Below, piece by piece: positions 42,278 to 51,746 of a stretch of DNA of 60,363 bases (its first letter is position 1; each line of letters begins with the position of its first letter). Source of the stretch: Rhodospirillaceae bacterium (GTDB lineage: Bacteria; Pseudomonadota; Alphaproteobacteria; Azospirillales; Azospirillaceae); the NCBI GenBank assembly GCA_029267445.1, contig JAJUIU010000013.1, positions 1 to 60,363 on the forward strand. The letters run 5' to 3'. Position numbers and translations under genes: made by a program. The notes beneath the pieces are model-generated. The model saw nothing but the letters and a program-made list of their open reading frames with translations. It was not told where the DNA came from and did no database searches.

Positions 42278-43591
42278 ATGACGTCCTTCTCCCCCCGCGA
42301 GATCGTTTCGGAGCTGGACCGGTTCATCGTCGGCCAGCACGAGGCCAAGCGCGCCGTCGCCATCGCCCTGCGCAACCGCTGGCGCCGGCAGCAGCTGCCC
42401 GACGGCCTGCGCGAGGAGGTGCTGCCGAAGAACATCCTGATGATCGGCCCCACGGGTGTCGGCAAGACGGAGATCGCGCGGCGGCTGGCGAAGCTGGCCA
42501 ACGCGCCCTTCCTGAAGGTGGAGGCGACCAAGTTCACCGAGGTCGGCTATGTCGGCCGCGACGTGGAGCAGATCGTCCGCGATCTGGTGGAGATCGCCAT
42601 CACCCTGACCAAGGAGCGGCTGCGCAAGGAGGTGGTCGGCAAGGCCGAGCTGCGCGCGGAGGACCGGGTACTGGACGCGCTGGTTGGCCAGGGTGCGAGC
42701 ACGGAGACCCGGCAGAAGTTCCGCAAGATGCTGCGCGAGGGGTCGCTGAACGACAAGGAGATCGAGGTCCAGGTCCAGGACAACCAGATCCCCGGCATGC
42801 CGACCTTCGACATTCCCGGCATGCCCGGCAGCCAGATGGGCATGGTCAATCTGGGCGACATCTTCGGCAAGGCCTTCGGCGGCCGCACCAAGCCCCGGCG
42901 CATGACCGTGTCGGAAAGCTATGAAGTGCTGATGGCCGAGGAGTCGGAGAAGCTGCTGGACCAGGAGAAGGTGGTGAAGGAGGCCATTTTCTCGGTCGAG
43001 CAGAACGGCATCGTCTTCCTGGACGAGATCGACAAGATCACCGCCCGGTCGGAGCATCGCGGCGGGGCCGACGTCAGCCGCGAGGGCGTGCAGCGCGACC
43101 TGCTGCCGCTGATCGAGGGCACGGTGGTGAACACCAAGCACGGGCCGGTGAAGACCGACCATGTGCTGTTCGTGGCCTCGGGCGCGTTCCATCTGGCGAA
43201 GCCGTCGGACCTGCTGCCGGAGCTGCAGGGCCGCCTGCCCATCCGCGTGAACCTGCAGCCGCTGACCCAGCAGGATTTCCGCCGCATCCTGACGGAGCCG
43301 GAAGCCAGCCTGATCAAGCAGTACAAGGCCCTGCTGAAGACGGAGGAGATCGATCTGGTCTTCACCGACGACGCCATCGACGAGCTGGCCCGGCTGGCCG
43401 CCGAGATCAACCGGACGGTGGAGAACATCGGTGCGCGCCGCCTGCACACGGTGATGGAGCGGCTGCTGGAAGAGGTGTCCTTCAACGCCTCGGACATGGC
43501 GGAGAAGCAGGTGACCATCGACGCCGCCTATGTGCGCGGGCACCTGGAGGGGCTGGCCCAGAACGCCGACCTGTCGAAGTTCATCCTGTAG
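42278..43591 (+). CDS. hslU: HslU ATPase subunit
   Basis: AAA+ unfoldase that feeds HslV. The 437-aa length is standard. The N-terminal [36 protein letters not shown] leads into Walker A (GPTGVGKTE, about 57-65). The I-domain insert (about 110-230) includes the GMPG-rich region. Walker B is [10 protein letters not shown]. The C-terminus ends DLSKFIL, the conserved tail that docks into HslV. It lies in one operon with hslV. Confidence 0.97.
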   Translation: MTSFSPREIVSELDRFIVGQHEAKRAVAIALRNRWRRQQLPDGLREEVLPKNILMIGPTGVGKTEIARRLAKLANAPFLKVEATKFTEVGYVGRDVEQIVRDLVEIAITLTKERLRKEVVGKAELRAEDRVLDALVGQGASTETRQKFRKMLREGSLNDKEIEVQVQDNQIPGMPTFDIPGMPGSQMGMVNLGDIFGKAFGGRTKPRRMTVSESYEVLMAEESEKLLDQEKVVKEAIFSVEQNGIVFLDEIDKITARSEHRGGADVSREGVQRDLLPLIEGTVVNTKHGPVKTDHVLFVASGAFHLAKPSDLLPELQGRLPIRVNLQPLTQQDFRRILTEPEASLIKQYKALLKTEEIDLVFTDDAIDELARLAAEINRTVENIGARRLHTVMERLLEEVSFNASDMAEKQVTIDAAYVRGHLEGLAQNADLSKFIL

Positions 43592-43598
43592 GCGCGCC

Positions 43599-44270
43599 TC
43601 ACGCCGGCGGGGAGGCCGGGACGCGGGACGGCCGGCGCTCCAGCAGGTCGTCCACCGCCGTCTCCCCCACCTTGACGAAGCCGGCCCGGCGGAACAGCGA
43701 CTTGGCCGGGCTGTCGAACCAGACGCGCGCCGACACGCTCCAGCCGAGATCGTCGGCCGCCGCCGCGAGGGCGCGCAGTACCCCGCCACCCAGCCCCTGG
43801 CGCCGCTTGTCCGGCAGCATGGTGATGTCGAGCAGCCGGACGCCGCCGGGGACCTGCCGCAGAACAACGCGGCCGATGACGGCGCCCTTGCGCAGCACCA
43901 CGGCGTCCAGCGTGTCGGGACGGACCGGGGCGATGACGGGGCGCCGCCCGTCAAGCTGAAGCGAGCCCATCAGGGACCGGACGGCGGGCGGCACCTCCTC
44001 GCCAAGGGCCGCGTCCGTGTCGGCGATCACCAGGGCGCGCAGGGCGGGGATGTCCCCCTCCGCCGCGGGGCGGAGCGTGAGGCCGGCCGCCTCCACCCGC
44101 AATGCCGCCAGGAACGGCGTCAATAGCTCCCCCGCGAGCGGCGGACGTTCCGCCGGAACCACGCCGGACGCGGCGGCGGGCCGTTCGGGTGGGCCGCGTC
44201 GGCGGTTCCGCCAGCGGCCGGTGTCAATGGTTCCACGCCCCCCACGCAGACGATTGGACCAGTCGCGCAT
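43599..44270 (-). CDS. GNAT-family acetyltransferase
   Basis: A 223-aa protein. An Arg/Pro-rich N-terminus (residues 1-55, probably disordered) precedes a GNAT fold: LTLRPAAEGDIPALRALVIADTD, then LLDITMLPDKRRQGLGGGVLRALAAAADDLGWSVSARVWFDSPAKSLFRRAGF. RRQGLGG is the acetyl-CoA loop. The substrate is unknown. GGAGG four bases before the ATG supports the long start. It converges on hslU, and a CtrA-like motif lies about 165 bp upstream. Confidence 0.8.
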   Translation of the reverse strand: MRDWSNRLRGGRGTIDTGRWRNRRRGPPERPAAASGVVPAERPPLAGELLTPFLAALRVEAAGLTLRPAAEGDIPALRALVIADTDAALGEEVPPAVRSLMGSLQLDGRRPVIAPVRPDTLDAVVLRKGAVIGRVVLRQVPGGVRLLDITMLPDKRRQGLGGGVLRALAAAADDLGWSVSARVWFDSPAKSLFRRAGFVKVGETAVDDLLERRPSRVPASPPA

Positions 44271-44434
44271 CCATCCTCCAGTGTCCCGACGACAGCTTGG
44301 GGCTGCAATTCTTGCCGCCCTGCGACCGGTTTCTATCGTCGACCGGTATCGCCGTCGTCCGCATCATCATGAATGATGGATCATGACTTGAGAAGATCAA
44401 CGTGTGACGCGTCGTTTCCGGCCCCCTACCGCCT

Positions 44435-44448
44435 TTAATTATGGTTAA
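44435..44448. promoter_or_regulatory. CtrA-like TTAA-N6-TTAA site
   Basis: TTAATTATGGTTAA, whose reverse strand reads TTAACCAT. It sits in an AT-rich island between the GNAT and the acyl-CoA ligase terminator. Full CtrA sites more often have N7, so this is tentative. Confidence 0.3.
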
Positions 44449-44494
44449 TAAACAAATTTACCCGGCATGCGGGCAGGGACGGGCACGGAAATGG

Positions 44495-44524
44495 AAAGGG
44501 CGGGCCCCCTTGCCGGGCCCGCCC
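44495..44524 (-). terminator. Terminator-like hairpin after the acyl-CoA ligase
   Basis: On the minus strand, GGGCGGGCCC pairs with GGGCCCGCCC around a short loop and is followed by TTTCC. The U-tract is short, so efficiency is uncertain. Confidence 0.5.
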
Positions 44525-44553
44525 GCCGCATTCGTCGGTACCGGTGTTCGCGC

Positions 44554-46221
44554 CTACTCGGCCGCCACGCCACTGGCGCCCGTGTCGGGCAGGCGGTAGT
44601 CGGCGTACTGCTTGCGCAGGGCCGACTTCAGGATCTTGCCCGTGGCCGTGTGCGGCAACTGGTCCACCACCACAACATCGTCCGGCAGCCACCATTTGGC
44701 GACCTTGTCGGCCAGGAAGGCCAGAAGGTCCGCCTTGTCCACCGTCTGCCCCTGGCGCGGGACGACCACCAGCAGGGGCCGTTCCTGCCACTTCGGGTGC
44801 GGCACGCCGACGACCGCCGCCTCCTGCACGGCGGGATGGCCGACGGCGGCGTTTTCCAGATCGATGGAGCTGATCCATTCGCCGCCCGACTTGATGACGT
44901 CCTTCGCCCGGTCGACGATGGACATGAAGCCCTGCTCGTCGATGGTGGCGACATCGCCCGTCCGGAACCAGCCGTCGGGGGTGAAGGCGCCCTTGGTCGC
45001 CTCCTCGTCATTGTAGTAGCCGGCGGTGATCCAGGGCCCGCGCACCACCAGCTCGCCTGACGACTTGCCGTCGCGCGGCTGCTCCGTGCCGTCGGGGCCG
45101 ATCACCTTCATCTCCACGCCGAAGATGGCGCGGCCGGCCTTCAGCTTGATCTGGTGCTGATCGTCGATCGGCAGCCCCTCCTGCTCCGGCGTCAGGCTCC
45201 CGACGGTGCCGATCGGGCTCATCTCCGTCATGCCCCAGCCCTGCAGCAGCTTCACGCCGTGCACCTTCTCGAACTCCTGGAGCATGGCGAGCGGCATCGC
45301 GGAGCCGCCGACGGTCAGCGCCCGCAGCTTGCTGAACTTGCCACCGGTCGCGCGCAGATGGGCCAGCAGGCCCAGCCACACCGTCGGCACGCCCGACGAC
45401 ATGGTGACCCCCTGCTCCTCGATCATCTCGTAGATGCTCTTCCCGTCCAGCTTGGGGCCGGGCATCACCATCTTCGCCCCGATCATGGGGGCCGAGTAGG
45501 CGTAGCCCCAGCCGTTGGCGTGGAACAGCGGCACCACCACCAGCGCGGTGTCGGACGAGCTGAGCCCCATGCCGGGGATGGCATGGAAGGCGAAGCTGTG
45601 CAGCACGTTGGAGCGGTGGCTGTAGAGCACGCCCTTGGGGTTGCCGGTGGTGCCCGAGGTGTAGCAGAGGCCGGCGGCCGTGTTCTCGTCGAAGCTGGGC
45701 CAGTTGAAGCTCCGCGTCTCCCGCTCCATCAGGGTCTCATAGCAGAGCAGGTTCGGCAGGCTGGAGTTCTGCGGCATCAGCTCCGGCCGGGTCATCACCA
45801 CGACACCCTGCACGCCCTTGAAGTGCGGCCACAGCTTCTCGACCAGCGGCACGAACATCGGGTCGACGAACAGGTACCGGTCCGCCGCGTGGTTGACGAT
45901 GTAGATGATCTGTTCCGGGAACAGGCGCGGGTTGATCGTGTGGCAGACGGCGCCGATGCCCGGGATGCCGTAATAGAGTTCGAAATGCCGGTGGTCGTTC
46001 CAGGCGATGGTGCCGACGCGGTCGCCCGGCTTCACGCCCAGCCGGACCAGCACGTTGGCCAGCTGCTGGGTCCGCTTCCAGGCGTCGGCGTAGGTGTACT
46101 CGTGCGGCGCCTCGGTCGCGAAGCGGGACACGATGGTCGACCGCCCGTGGTACTTGGCCGCGTGCTCCAGGATCGTCGTCGTCAGCAACGGCCGATCCAT
46201 CATCAGTCCACGCATGAGCAT
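44554..46221 (-). CDS. Medium/long-chain acyl-CoA synthetase
   Basis: A 555-aa adenylate-forming enzyme that activates a fatty acid to acyl-CoA via acyl-AMP. AMP-binding motifs are [12 protein letters not shown] (P-loop-like), GWGMTEMSP (A5), [12 protein letters not shown] (A7) and [14 protein letters not shown] (A8). The near-terminal catalytic Lys is in [15 protein letters not shown]. The chain-length preference is unknown; the sequence style ([32 protein letters not shown]) resembles the FadD3/PaaF-like medium-chain group. The start is supported by GGAAGGA. Confidence 0.9.
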   Translation of the reverse strand: MLMRGLMMDRPLLTTTILEHAAKYHGRSTIVSRFATEAPHEYTYADAWKRTQQLANVLVRLGVKPGDRVGTIAWNDHRHFELYYGIPGIGAVCHTINPRLFPEQIIYIVNHAADRYLFVDPMFVPLVEKLWPHFKGVQGVVVMTRPELMPQNSSLPNLLCYETLMERETRSFNWPSFDENTAAGLCYTSGTTGNPKGVLYSHRSNVLHSFAFHAIPGMGLSSSDTALVVVPLFHANGWGYAYSAPMIGAKMVMPGPKLDGKSIYEMIEEQGVTMSSGVPTVWLGLLAHLRATGGKFSKLRALTVGGSAMPLAMLQEFEKVHGVKLLQGWGMTEMSPIGTVGSLTPEQEGLPIDDQHQIKLKAGRAIFGVEMKVIGPDGTEQPRDGKSSGELVVRGPWITAGYYNDEEATKGAFTPDGWFRTGDVATIDEQGFMSIVDRAKDVIKSGGEWISSIDLENAAVGHPAVQEAAVVGVPHPKWQERPLLVVVPRQGQTVDKADLLAFLADKVAKWWLPDDVVVVDQLPHTATGKILKSALRKQYADYRLPDTGASGVAAE

Positions 46222-46528
46222 GGTGTCCTTCCTCCCCCTGTCTCGTTTGCCCCTGTCCCTTTTGTCCACACCCGGTTCCGGGCCCTGTTCCAGGCCTCTC
46301 TTCCAGGTGCGCGGCGGGGCGTTCCTGATCGCGGCGTCCGGCGGGCCGACGCCCGCAGGCGCCGTGCCGGCCCCGTTCCGACGCCTAGCTAAGCAGGACG
46401 GGCGGAAGAATCCAACCTCAAGAAAGTTGAGGGATTAGGGGCCGCGCGAAGCCGGTCCGGATGTACGACCGCGCATGCAAGACGATCGATCCGATGTATA
46501 AGGGGATCGCGGTGGAGCGGGAGCGGGC
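46222..46528. other. Intergenic region between acyl-CoA ligase and hybrid kinase
   Basis: A 307-bp divergent gap. Apart from a possible TATAAG at 46495-46500 for the kinase, which has no matching -35, I see no gene, repeat or strong hairpin. Confidence 0.4.
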
Positions 46529-48805
46529 GTGACGAAGCGGGCGGAAATGCCGGATCGGGGCGGGGCGGTCGACCGGCACGGGGTGCCGGCGCTGTCCGTC
46601 ATCGGGGGGGAGTTCCGCGACCCGGCGCTGGAACGCGCCTTCCTGGCTGAGACCTGGCCCTCCATCCGGCGCCATGTGGTGTGCGGCGCCCTGATCGCCG
46701 GGGCGGTGTTCCTGGCGATCGGACTGCTGGACCTGGCGCGCCACGGCTCCAGCGACGCGTTCCTGCTGATGATGGCGGCGCGTCTCACCGTCTTCGCCTG
46801 CGCGATCGTACCGGCGGTCCTGGCCTTGCGCCCGGTACGAGACCCGCGGGTCGGCCCCGCGATGGTCCTGCTCTACTGGGTGATGTTCGGGGGCATGATC
46901 GCCATCGCGGAGATGCGCGGCCACATCGGCCTGACCTACATCGCGGGCCTGATGGCGCTGGTGGTGGCGCATTACCTGTTCGTGCCGGCGCGGATGACGG
47001 TGGTGACCCTGTCCTCCGTCCTGCTGAGTTCCCTGGGAATCGCCTACGCCGCCGCCCGTGGCACCGCCCCCGTGATCGACCTGGACGGGCTGGCGGCCAT
47101 CCTGATCGCGTCCAACCTGCTGGGCGCCAGCCTGGTCTTCACGCTGAACAGGGTACGGCGCCACGACTACGCCATGCTGCTGGCCCGCAAGGAATGGGCC
47201 GAGACCCTGCGGACGGAGGTGGAGCGGCTGGAGGGGCGGCTCCGCGCGGCGACGACAGAGCGCGACGGCCTCGCGCGCGCGGTGGCGGCGTTGTCCGCGC
47301 GGGAGGCCGCCCTGCCGGACGGGGTGCTGGCCGTGGACGGGGCGGGCCGTGTCACCGCGTGGAACGCGGCCTTCACCGCCCTGTGGCGGATCGAGGCCCC
47401 CGATCTGGCGGGCCTTCCCACCACCAAGCTGCGCCAAAGGCTGAAGGGCCTGCTCGACCCCGCGTCGCCGGACGATCTGCTGCCGCCGACGGACGGCGAC
47501 ACGGCGGCCGTGGACCTGATCCTGCGCGACGGCCGCGTGCTGGAGCAGAGCGTGCGCCGGCTGGCGCTGCCGGACGGGCCGCCGGGCCGCGTTTGGACTT
47601 TCCGGGACGTGACACCCCGCGTCCGGGCGCTGGAGGCGCAGAAGGCGGCCGCCGTCCAGGCGGAGGCCGCGGCGCGCGCCAGGTCGGCCTTCCTGGCCAT
47701 GGTCAGCCACGAGCTGCGCACGCCGCTGAACGGCATCCTGGGCATGAACCGCCTGCTCGCCGAATCCCGCCTGACCACCGGGCAGCGGGCCTGGGTGGAG
47801 GCGTCCAGCCATTCCGGCGAGGTCATGCTGGCCGTGCTGGACGACCTGCTGGAGTACAACCGGCTGGAGACGGCCGAGCTCGAGCTGCTGCGCGAGCCGT
47901 TCGACCTGCGCGACACGGTGCAGGGCGTGGCCCGCCTGTTCAGCCCCCGCGCGGCGGAAAAAGGGCTGAGCCTGGCCGTCGCCATCGCGCCGGAGGCGCC
48001 GGCCCGGCTGGTCGGCGACGCCAACCGGCTGCGCCAGATCCTGATGAATCTCGTCGGCAACGCCGTGAAGTTCACCCATGCGGGGTCGGTGGGGATCGCC
48101 GTCTCCGTTCCCACGCCGGCACCCGCCGTGGGGACGCGGCTTCTGTTCGCGGTGACGGACACGGGCATCGGCATGAGCCCCGGCACCCTGGACCGGATCT
48201 TCGACCCGTTCGTGCAGGGCGATCCCGCCGTGGCGCGCGCCTATGGCGGGACGGGCCTGGGCCTCGCCATCTGCCGGCGGCTGGTGGAGCTGCAGGACGG
48301 GGAGATCGGGGCGGAGAGCCGGCTGGCCGAGGGCAGCCGCTTCTGGTTCACCATCGCCTATGGCGTGGCGGAGGATGAGGAGCGCCCAGCCCAGCAACCG
48401 TCCGCCCCGGCCCGGACGGCCGCCCCCATGCGGGTGCTGCTGGCCGACGACAACGCGGTGAACCAGCGGCTTGTCACCACCATCCTGGAGGCGCGGGGAC
48501 ACAAGGTGACGGCGGTGGAGGACGGGGCGCTGGCCGTCGCGGCGGCCCGGCTGGGCGGCTACGACCTGCTGATCCTGGATGTGCGCATGCCCGCACTGGG
48601 CGGGATCGAGGCCGCCGCCCTGATCCGCAGCCTGCCGGGGCCGGAGGGCCGGGTGCCGATCGTGGCGCTGACCGCCGGCGGCCACCCGGAGGAGCAGGCG
48701 GCCTGCCGCGCCGCCGGGATCGACGCCGTGGTTGTGAAGCCCTTCGCGGTGGAGACGCTGCTGGCTGCCCTGGCCGGCGCCGCCGCCGCGGCTGAGACCG
48801 TCTGA
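46529..48805 (+). CDS. Hybrid sensor histidine kinase/response regulator
   Basis: A 758-aa inner-membrane kinase. Six hydrophobic segments (about residues 48-215) form a MASE-like sensor. A coiled coil (about 225-260) and a PAS-like domain (about 265-365, LPDGVLAVDGAGRVTAWNAAFTAL) follow. HisKA carries His394 (AMVSHELRTPLNGILGMNRLL). HATPase_c has NLVGNAVKF, DTGIGM and GTGLGLAI. A C-terminal receiver has phospho-acceptor Asp684 (LLILDVRMP). The phosphorelay target is not nearby. The start is a GTG. Confidence 0.9.
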   Translation: MTKRAEMPDRGGAVDRHGVPALSVIGGEFRDPALERAFLAETWPSIRRHVVCGALIAGAVFLAIGLLDLARHGSSDAFLLMMAARLTVFACAIVPAVLALRPVRDPRVGPAMVLLYWVMFGGMIAIAEMRGHIGLTYIAGLMALVVAHYLFVPARMTVVTLSSVLLSSLGIAYAAARGTAPVIDLDGLAAILIASNLLGASLVFTLNRVRRHDYAMLLARKEWAETLRTEVERLEGRLRAATTERDGLARAVAALSAREAALPDGVLAVDGAGRVTAWNAAFTALWRIEAPDLAGLPTTKLRQRLKGLLDPASPDDLLPPTDGDTAAVDLILRDGRVLEQSVRRLALPDGPPGRVWTFRDVTPRVRALEAQKAAAVQAEAAARARSAFLAMVSHELRTPLNGILGMNRLLAESRLTTGQRAWVEASSHSGEVMLAVLDDLLEYNRLETAELELLREPFDLRDTVQGVARLFSPRAAEKGLSLAVAIAPEAPARLVGDANRLRQILMNLVGNAVKFTHAGSVGIAVSVPTPAPAVGTRLLFAVTDTGIGMSPGTLDRIFDPFVQGDPAVARAYGGTGLGLAICRRLVELQDGEIGAESRLAEGSRFWFTIAYGVAEDEERPAQQPSAPARTAAPMRVLLADDNAVNQRLVTTILEARGHKVTAVEDGALAVAAARLGGYDLLILDVRMPALGGIEAAALIRSLPGPEGRVPIVALTAGGHPEEQAACRAAGIDAVVVKPFAVETLLAALAGAAAAAETV

Positions 48806-48816
48806 ACCCTGGAAGC

Positions 48817-48850
48817 GGAAACCCCGCCCGGCGGGGCCGGACGGGGTTCC
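48817..48850. terminator. Bidirectional stem-loop between kinase and bactofilin
   Basis: GGAAACCCCGCCCGG pairs with CCGGACGGGGTTCC around a CGGGG loop. It lies between two convergent stop codons and could end both transcripts. There is no long U-run on either side. Confidence 0.55.
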
Positions 48851-48877
48851 GTTAGATCACGCGGATGGCGCGGCCGG

Positions 48878-49627
48878 TCACTCGGCGGCACCGGCCTCCG
48901 CCGCCACGGCCTCGGCCGGCTTCTCGGAGGAGAACTTGGACACCGTGGCCTTGCCGGTCAGCACCTCGATGGTGCCGGACAGCTGGCCGCCGCTCTCCAC
49001 CTCCAGGGTGCCGTAGCGGATGTTGCCCTGGATCTTGCCCGTGGAGCGGACCCGCAGGTTGCCGCGCACGGTGATGTCGCCCTCGAACTTGCCGCCGATG
49101 TCGGCCTCGTCGATCTCGACCGAGCCCTTGAACAGGCCACTGTCGGCGATCTCGATCGTGCGGCCGTCGCGCAGCTTCGCCTCGACCGTGCCCTCGACCA
49201 CCAGCACGTCGCAGGCGGCGATCTCACCCGACAGGCTGATGTCGCGGCCGACGATCAGCTTGCGCATCTCGGTCGCGGCCGGGCTGTTGCCCTCCGTCCC
49301 GGTCGGGACGGTGCGCTTCGGCGCCGTGCCGGGGATCTCCACCACGCGGCGGGGGATGTCCGGCTTGAAGCCCTGGGTCAGGGGATTGGTCCCGAGGCCG
49401 CTGGTGGTGCCAGTGGTGGCGGGCGTGGCGGGCGTACCCGGCGTGTTCGTGGTCATGTACGGCCTCGTGTTCATCTCGGTTCCCTTGTCGGCTGCGGGCG
49501 ACGCGGGGGCAGGTGTCACCGGGGCCGGCGCCGGATCCGCGACGGGGGCGGCGGCCGGTGCGGCCGACGTCGTCGTCACGGGTTCGCTGGTCGTGGGACC
49601 GGTGGGAGGTTTACGGCGTCCGAACAT
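48878..49627 (-). CDS. Bactofilin (polymer-forming cytoskeletal protein)
   Basis: A 249-aa bactofilin. A long Pro/Ala/Thr-rich, probably disordered N-terminus (residues 1-115) precedes the DUF583 right-handed beta-helix (about 118-220): KLIVGRDISLSGEIAACDVLVVEGTVEAKLRDGRTIEIADSGLFKGSVEIDEADIGGKFEGDITVRG. A short charged tail follows. Bactofilins self-assemble into filaments that localise cell-wall or motility factors. The unusually long N-terminal arm may carry a membrane-targeting or partner-binding role. Confidence 0.9.
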   Translation of the reverse strand: MFGRRKPPTGPTTSEPVTTTSAAPAAAPVADPAPAPVTPAPASPAADKGTEMNTRPYMTTNTPGTPATPATTGTTSGLGTNPLTQGFKPDIPRRVVEIPGTAPKRTVPTGTEGNSPAATEMRKLIVGRDISLSGEIAACDVLVVEGTVEAKLRDGRTIEIADSGLFKGSVEIDEADIGGKFEGDITVRGNLRVRSTGKIQGNIRYGTLEVESGGQLSGTIEVLTGKATVSKFSSEKPAEAVAAEAGAAE

Positions 49628-49697
49628 TCAGGTCTGCCCCCAAAATCACGCTGGTGGTGTGGCGTGTCATCGCCCGTGCCGATACCCCATCCGGGTA

Positions 49698-50378
49698 TCA
49701 CGCGGGGGTCCCCGGCGGCAAGCCTTGGCGCATGTTTTCGAAGACATGGACCATGAATGCCGTGGCGATGACCGGCACCAAGAGATTCACGATCGGCACT
49801 ACGGAAAGGAAGGCAATAATGACGCCCGCCAAAAAAAGTCTCAAACCTTCCTCCGAACGTAAGTACCGCATCCGCTCTGGATTTAGTCGGCGGAGGGAGA
49901 CGAGTTCGTAGTACTCCCGTCCAAGGAGGTATCCATTGAGTGAATAGAACAGCAACAGGTTCACAACCGGAATCAGATAGAGCGGCAGGACGATCAGGTT
50001 CAGGGCGATGACGACTCCGAGGAACTTGAGCGAGTTCCAGAGACCTTCCAGGAAGGACTGCTCCCGCGCGGGTCCGAGACCGGGGTAATGGCGACGCTCC
50101 ACCGCGCGCACCACCCGTTCCAGCATCAGCGAGGAGACCGCCACCACCACAGCCGGAAACAGCAGCCAGACGATCACCAGCACGGCGAGGCCCCCCAGCA
50201 CGTCCACCGTCGCGTCGAGCCAACCCACCGTGAACAGCGCCGTCTGGTAGAGCGTGAACCAGACGCCGGCCGCAAGGATCAGGAACAGCGTGAGGGTGGC
50301 GACGACGGACGTCAGCAGGACGCGGGCGAAATCGGGGTCGGGCAACTGGCCCAGGGCGCGCAGGAAATGCCGGATCAT
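49698..50378 (-). CDS. EI24-domain membrane protein
   Basis: A 226-aa integral membrane protein of the EI24/CysZ-like family. It has about four long helices (residues 24-46, 60-88, 118-150 and 180-215) and the motif LNGYLLGREYYELVSLRRLNPERMR after helix three, which is typical. CysZ members import sulfate, but most alphaproteobacterial members are uncharacterised. No sulfate gene is adjacent. It is divergent from the adenosine kinase gene. Confidence 0.85.
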   Translation of the reverse strand: MIRHFLRALGQLPDPDFARVLLTSVVATLTLFLILAAGVWFTLYQTALFTVGWLDATVDVLGGLAVLVIVWLLFPAVVVAVSSLMLERVVRAVERRHYPGLGPAREQSFLEGLWNSLKFLGVVIALNLIVLPLYLIPVVNLLLFYSLNGYLLGREYYELVSLRRLNPERMRYLRSEEGLRLFLAGVIIAFLSVVPIVNLLVPVIATAFMVHVFENMRQGLPPGTPA

Positions 50379-50508
50379 GCGGACTCCGGGCCGGGAAAGG
50401 GGGCGGCGTCGAGCGCCACCCCTTCATGTAGGGGCAAGCCCGCGCTTGCCGCAAGCGCCGGGCCGCCTATACTCCGCCGCCATTCATCCGAACGGGGGGA
50501 GCGACGCA

Positions 50509-51501
50509 GTGGGCGGCATGGACGGAACGCGGTTCGACGTGGTGGGCATCGGCAACGCCATCGTGGATGTGATCGCCCAGGCGGACGACGCGTTCCTGGA
50601 GCGCAACGGCCTGATCAAGAACGAGAGGCGCCTGATGGACGCGGCCGAGGCCGAGCGGCTGTACGGCCAGATGGGCCCGGGCATCGAGATGTCCGGCGGC
50701 AGTGCGGGCAACACCATGGCCGGCATCGCGTCCCTGGGCGGGCGCGGCGCCTTCATCGGCAAGGTGGCGGACGACCAGCTTGGCAAGGTGTACCGGCACG
50801 ACATCCGCGCCGCCGGCGTCACCTTCGACACGGCCGACCTGACCGACGGCACGCCCACGGGCCGCTGCCTGATCCTGGTGACGCCGGACGCCCACCGGAC
50901 CATGAGCACCTTCCTGGGCGCCTGCAACAAGCTGACCCCGGCCGACGTCGACGCGGCCACCATCCAGGCGGCCAAGGTGACCTACCTGGAAGGCTATCTG
51001 TGGGACCCGCCGGAGGCCAAGGAGGCCTTCCTGAAGGCGGCCCAGATCGCCCACGCGGCGGGCCGCAAGGTGGCCCTGTCCCTGTCGGACAGCTTCTGCG
51101 TCCACCGCCACCATGAGAGCTTCCTGGCCCTGGTGGAGGGGCACGTGGACATCCTGTTCGCCAACGAGTCCGAGATCTGCGCCCTGTACGGCACTGACTG
51201 GGACGGGGCCGTGCGCGCCGTGGCCGGGCATTGCGAGGTCGCCGTGCTGACCCGCAGCGAGAAGGGTGCCGTGATCCAGGCGGGCGGAGAGAGCCACGCC
51301 GTCCCGGCCATGACCTTCGGCCCGGTGGTGGACACGACGGGGGCGGGCGACCTCTACGCCGCCGGGTTCCCCTATGGCCTGACCAACGGGAAGAGCCTCG
51401 TCGAGTCCGGCCGGCTGGGCGCCATGGCGGCGGGCGAGATCATCGGCCATTTCGGCGCCCGCCCGCAGAAGAGCCTGAAGGAGCTGGCGGCGACGCTGTG
51501 A
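50509..51501 (+). CDS. PfkB-family adenosine kinase
   Basis: A 330-aa ribokinase-fold kinase, closest in pattern to alphaproteobacterial adenosine kinases. It starts FDVVGIGNAIVDVIAQADDAFLERNGLIKNERRLM and has GGSAGNTMAGIASLGGRGAFIGKVADDQLG. The C-terminal DTTGAGDLYAAGF has catalytic Asp281. The GTG start is preferred because GGGGGAG is seven bases upstream; ATG at 50518 lies 16 bases away. Product AMP would link to the methylthioadenosine/adenosine salvage also suggested at 0.7-2.9 kb. Confidence 0.87.
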   Translation: MGGMDGTRFDVVGIGNAIVDVIAQADDAFLERNGLIKNERRLMDAAEAERLYGQMGPGIEMSGGSAGNTMAGIASLGGRGAFIGKVADDQLGKVYRHDIRAAGVTFDTADLTDGTPTGRCLILVTPDAHRTMSTFLGACNKLTPADVDAATIQAAKVTYLEGYLWDPPEAKEAFLKAAQIAHAAGRKVALSLSDSFCVHRHHESFLALVEGHVDILFANESEICALYGTDWDGAVRAVAGHCEVAVLTRSEKGAVIQAGGESHAVPAMTFGPVVDTTGAGDLYAAGFPYGLTNGKSLVESGRLGAMAAGEIIGHFGARPQKSLKELAATL

Positions 51502-51568
51502 TGGCGGCGGTCGGGCCGATGGTTTAGTCTGGCGGGGTTCTTGCGCATCCTGCGGCGGAGGCCGGACG

Positions 51569-51745
51569 GTGACACGTGAACTGCAAACGCTGATCGACCG
51601 GGCGCGAAACGTCAGGCTGACGCCCGAGCAGAAGGAGCGCCAGCGGATCAGCTTCGCCTATGGCAACGCGGCCTTCGAGAACCCGCTGATCACGCGGGAG
51701 ATGGTCGAAGAGCAGGCGCGCCTGATGAAGCAGCGCGGGGAGTGA
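51569..51745 (+). CDS. Small Fic-associated antitoxin candidate
   Basis: A 58-aa protein with a GTG start and GGAGG seven bases upstream. It is helical and charged; residues 17-50 read LTPEQKERQRISFAYGNA and then AFENPLITREMVEEQA. Position and length fit class I Fic antitoxins (VbhA-like). Those use a [S/T]xxxE[G/N] helix. Here the equivalent is Ser28-xxx-Gly32-Asn33, lacking the inhibitory Glu. The stop lies one base before the Fic start codon, so they are co-translated. Confidence 0.6.
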   Translation: MTRELQTLIDRARNVRLTPEQKERQRISFAYGNAAFENPLITREMVEEQARLMKQRGE

Positions 51746-51746
51746 C

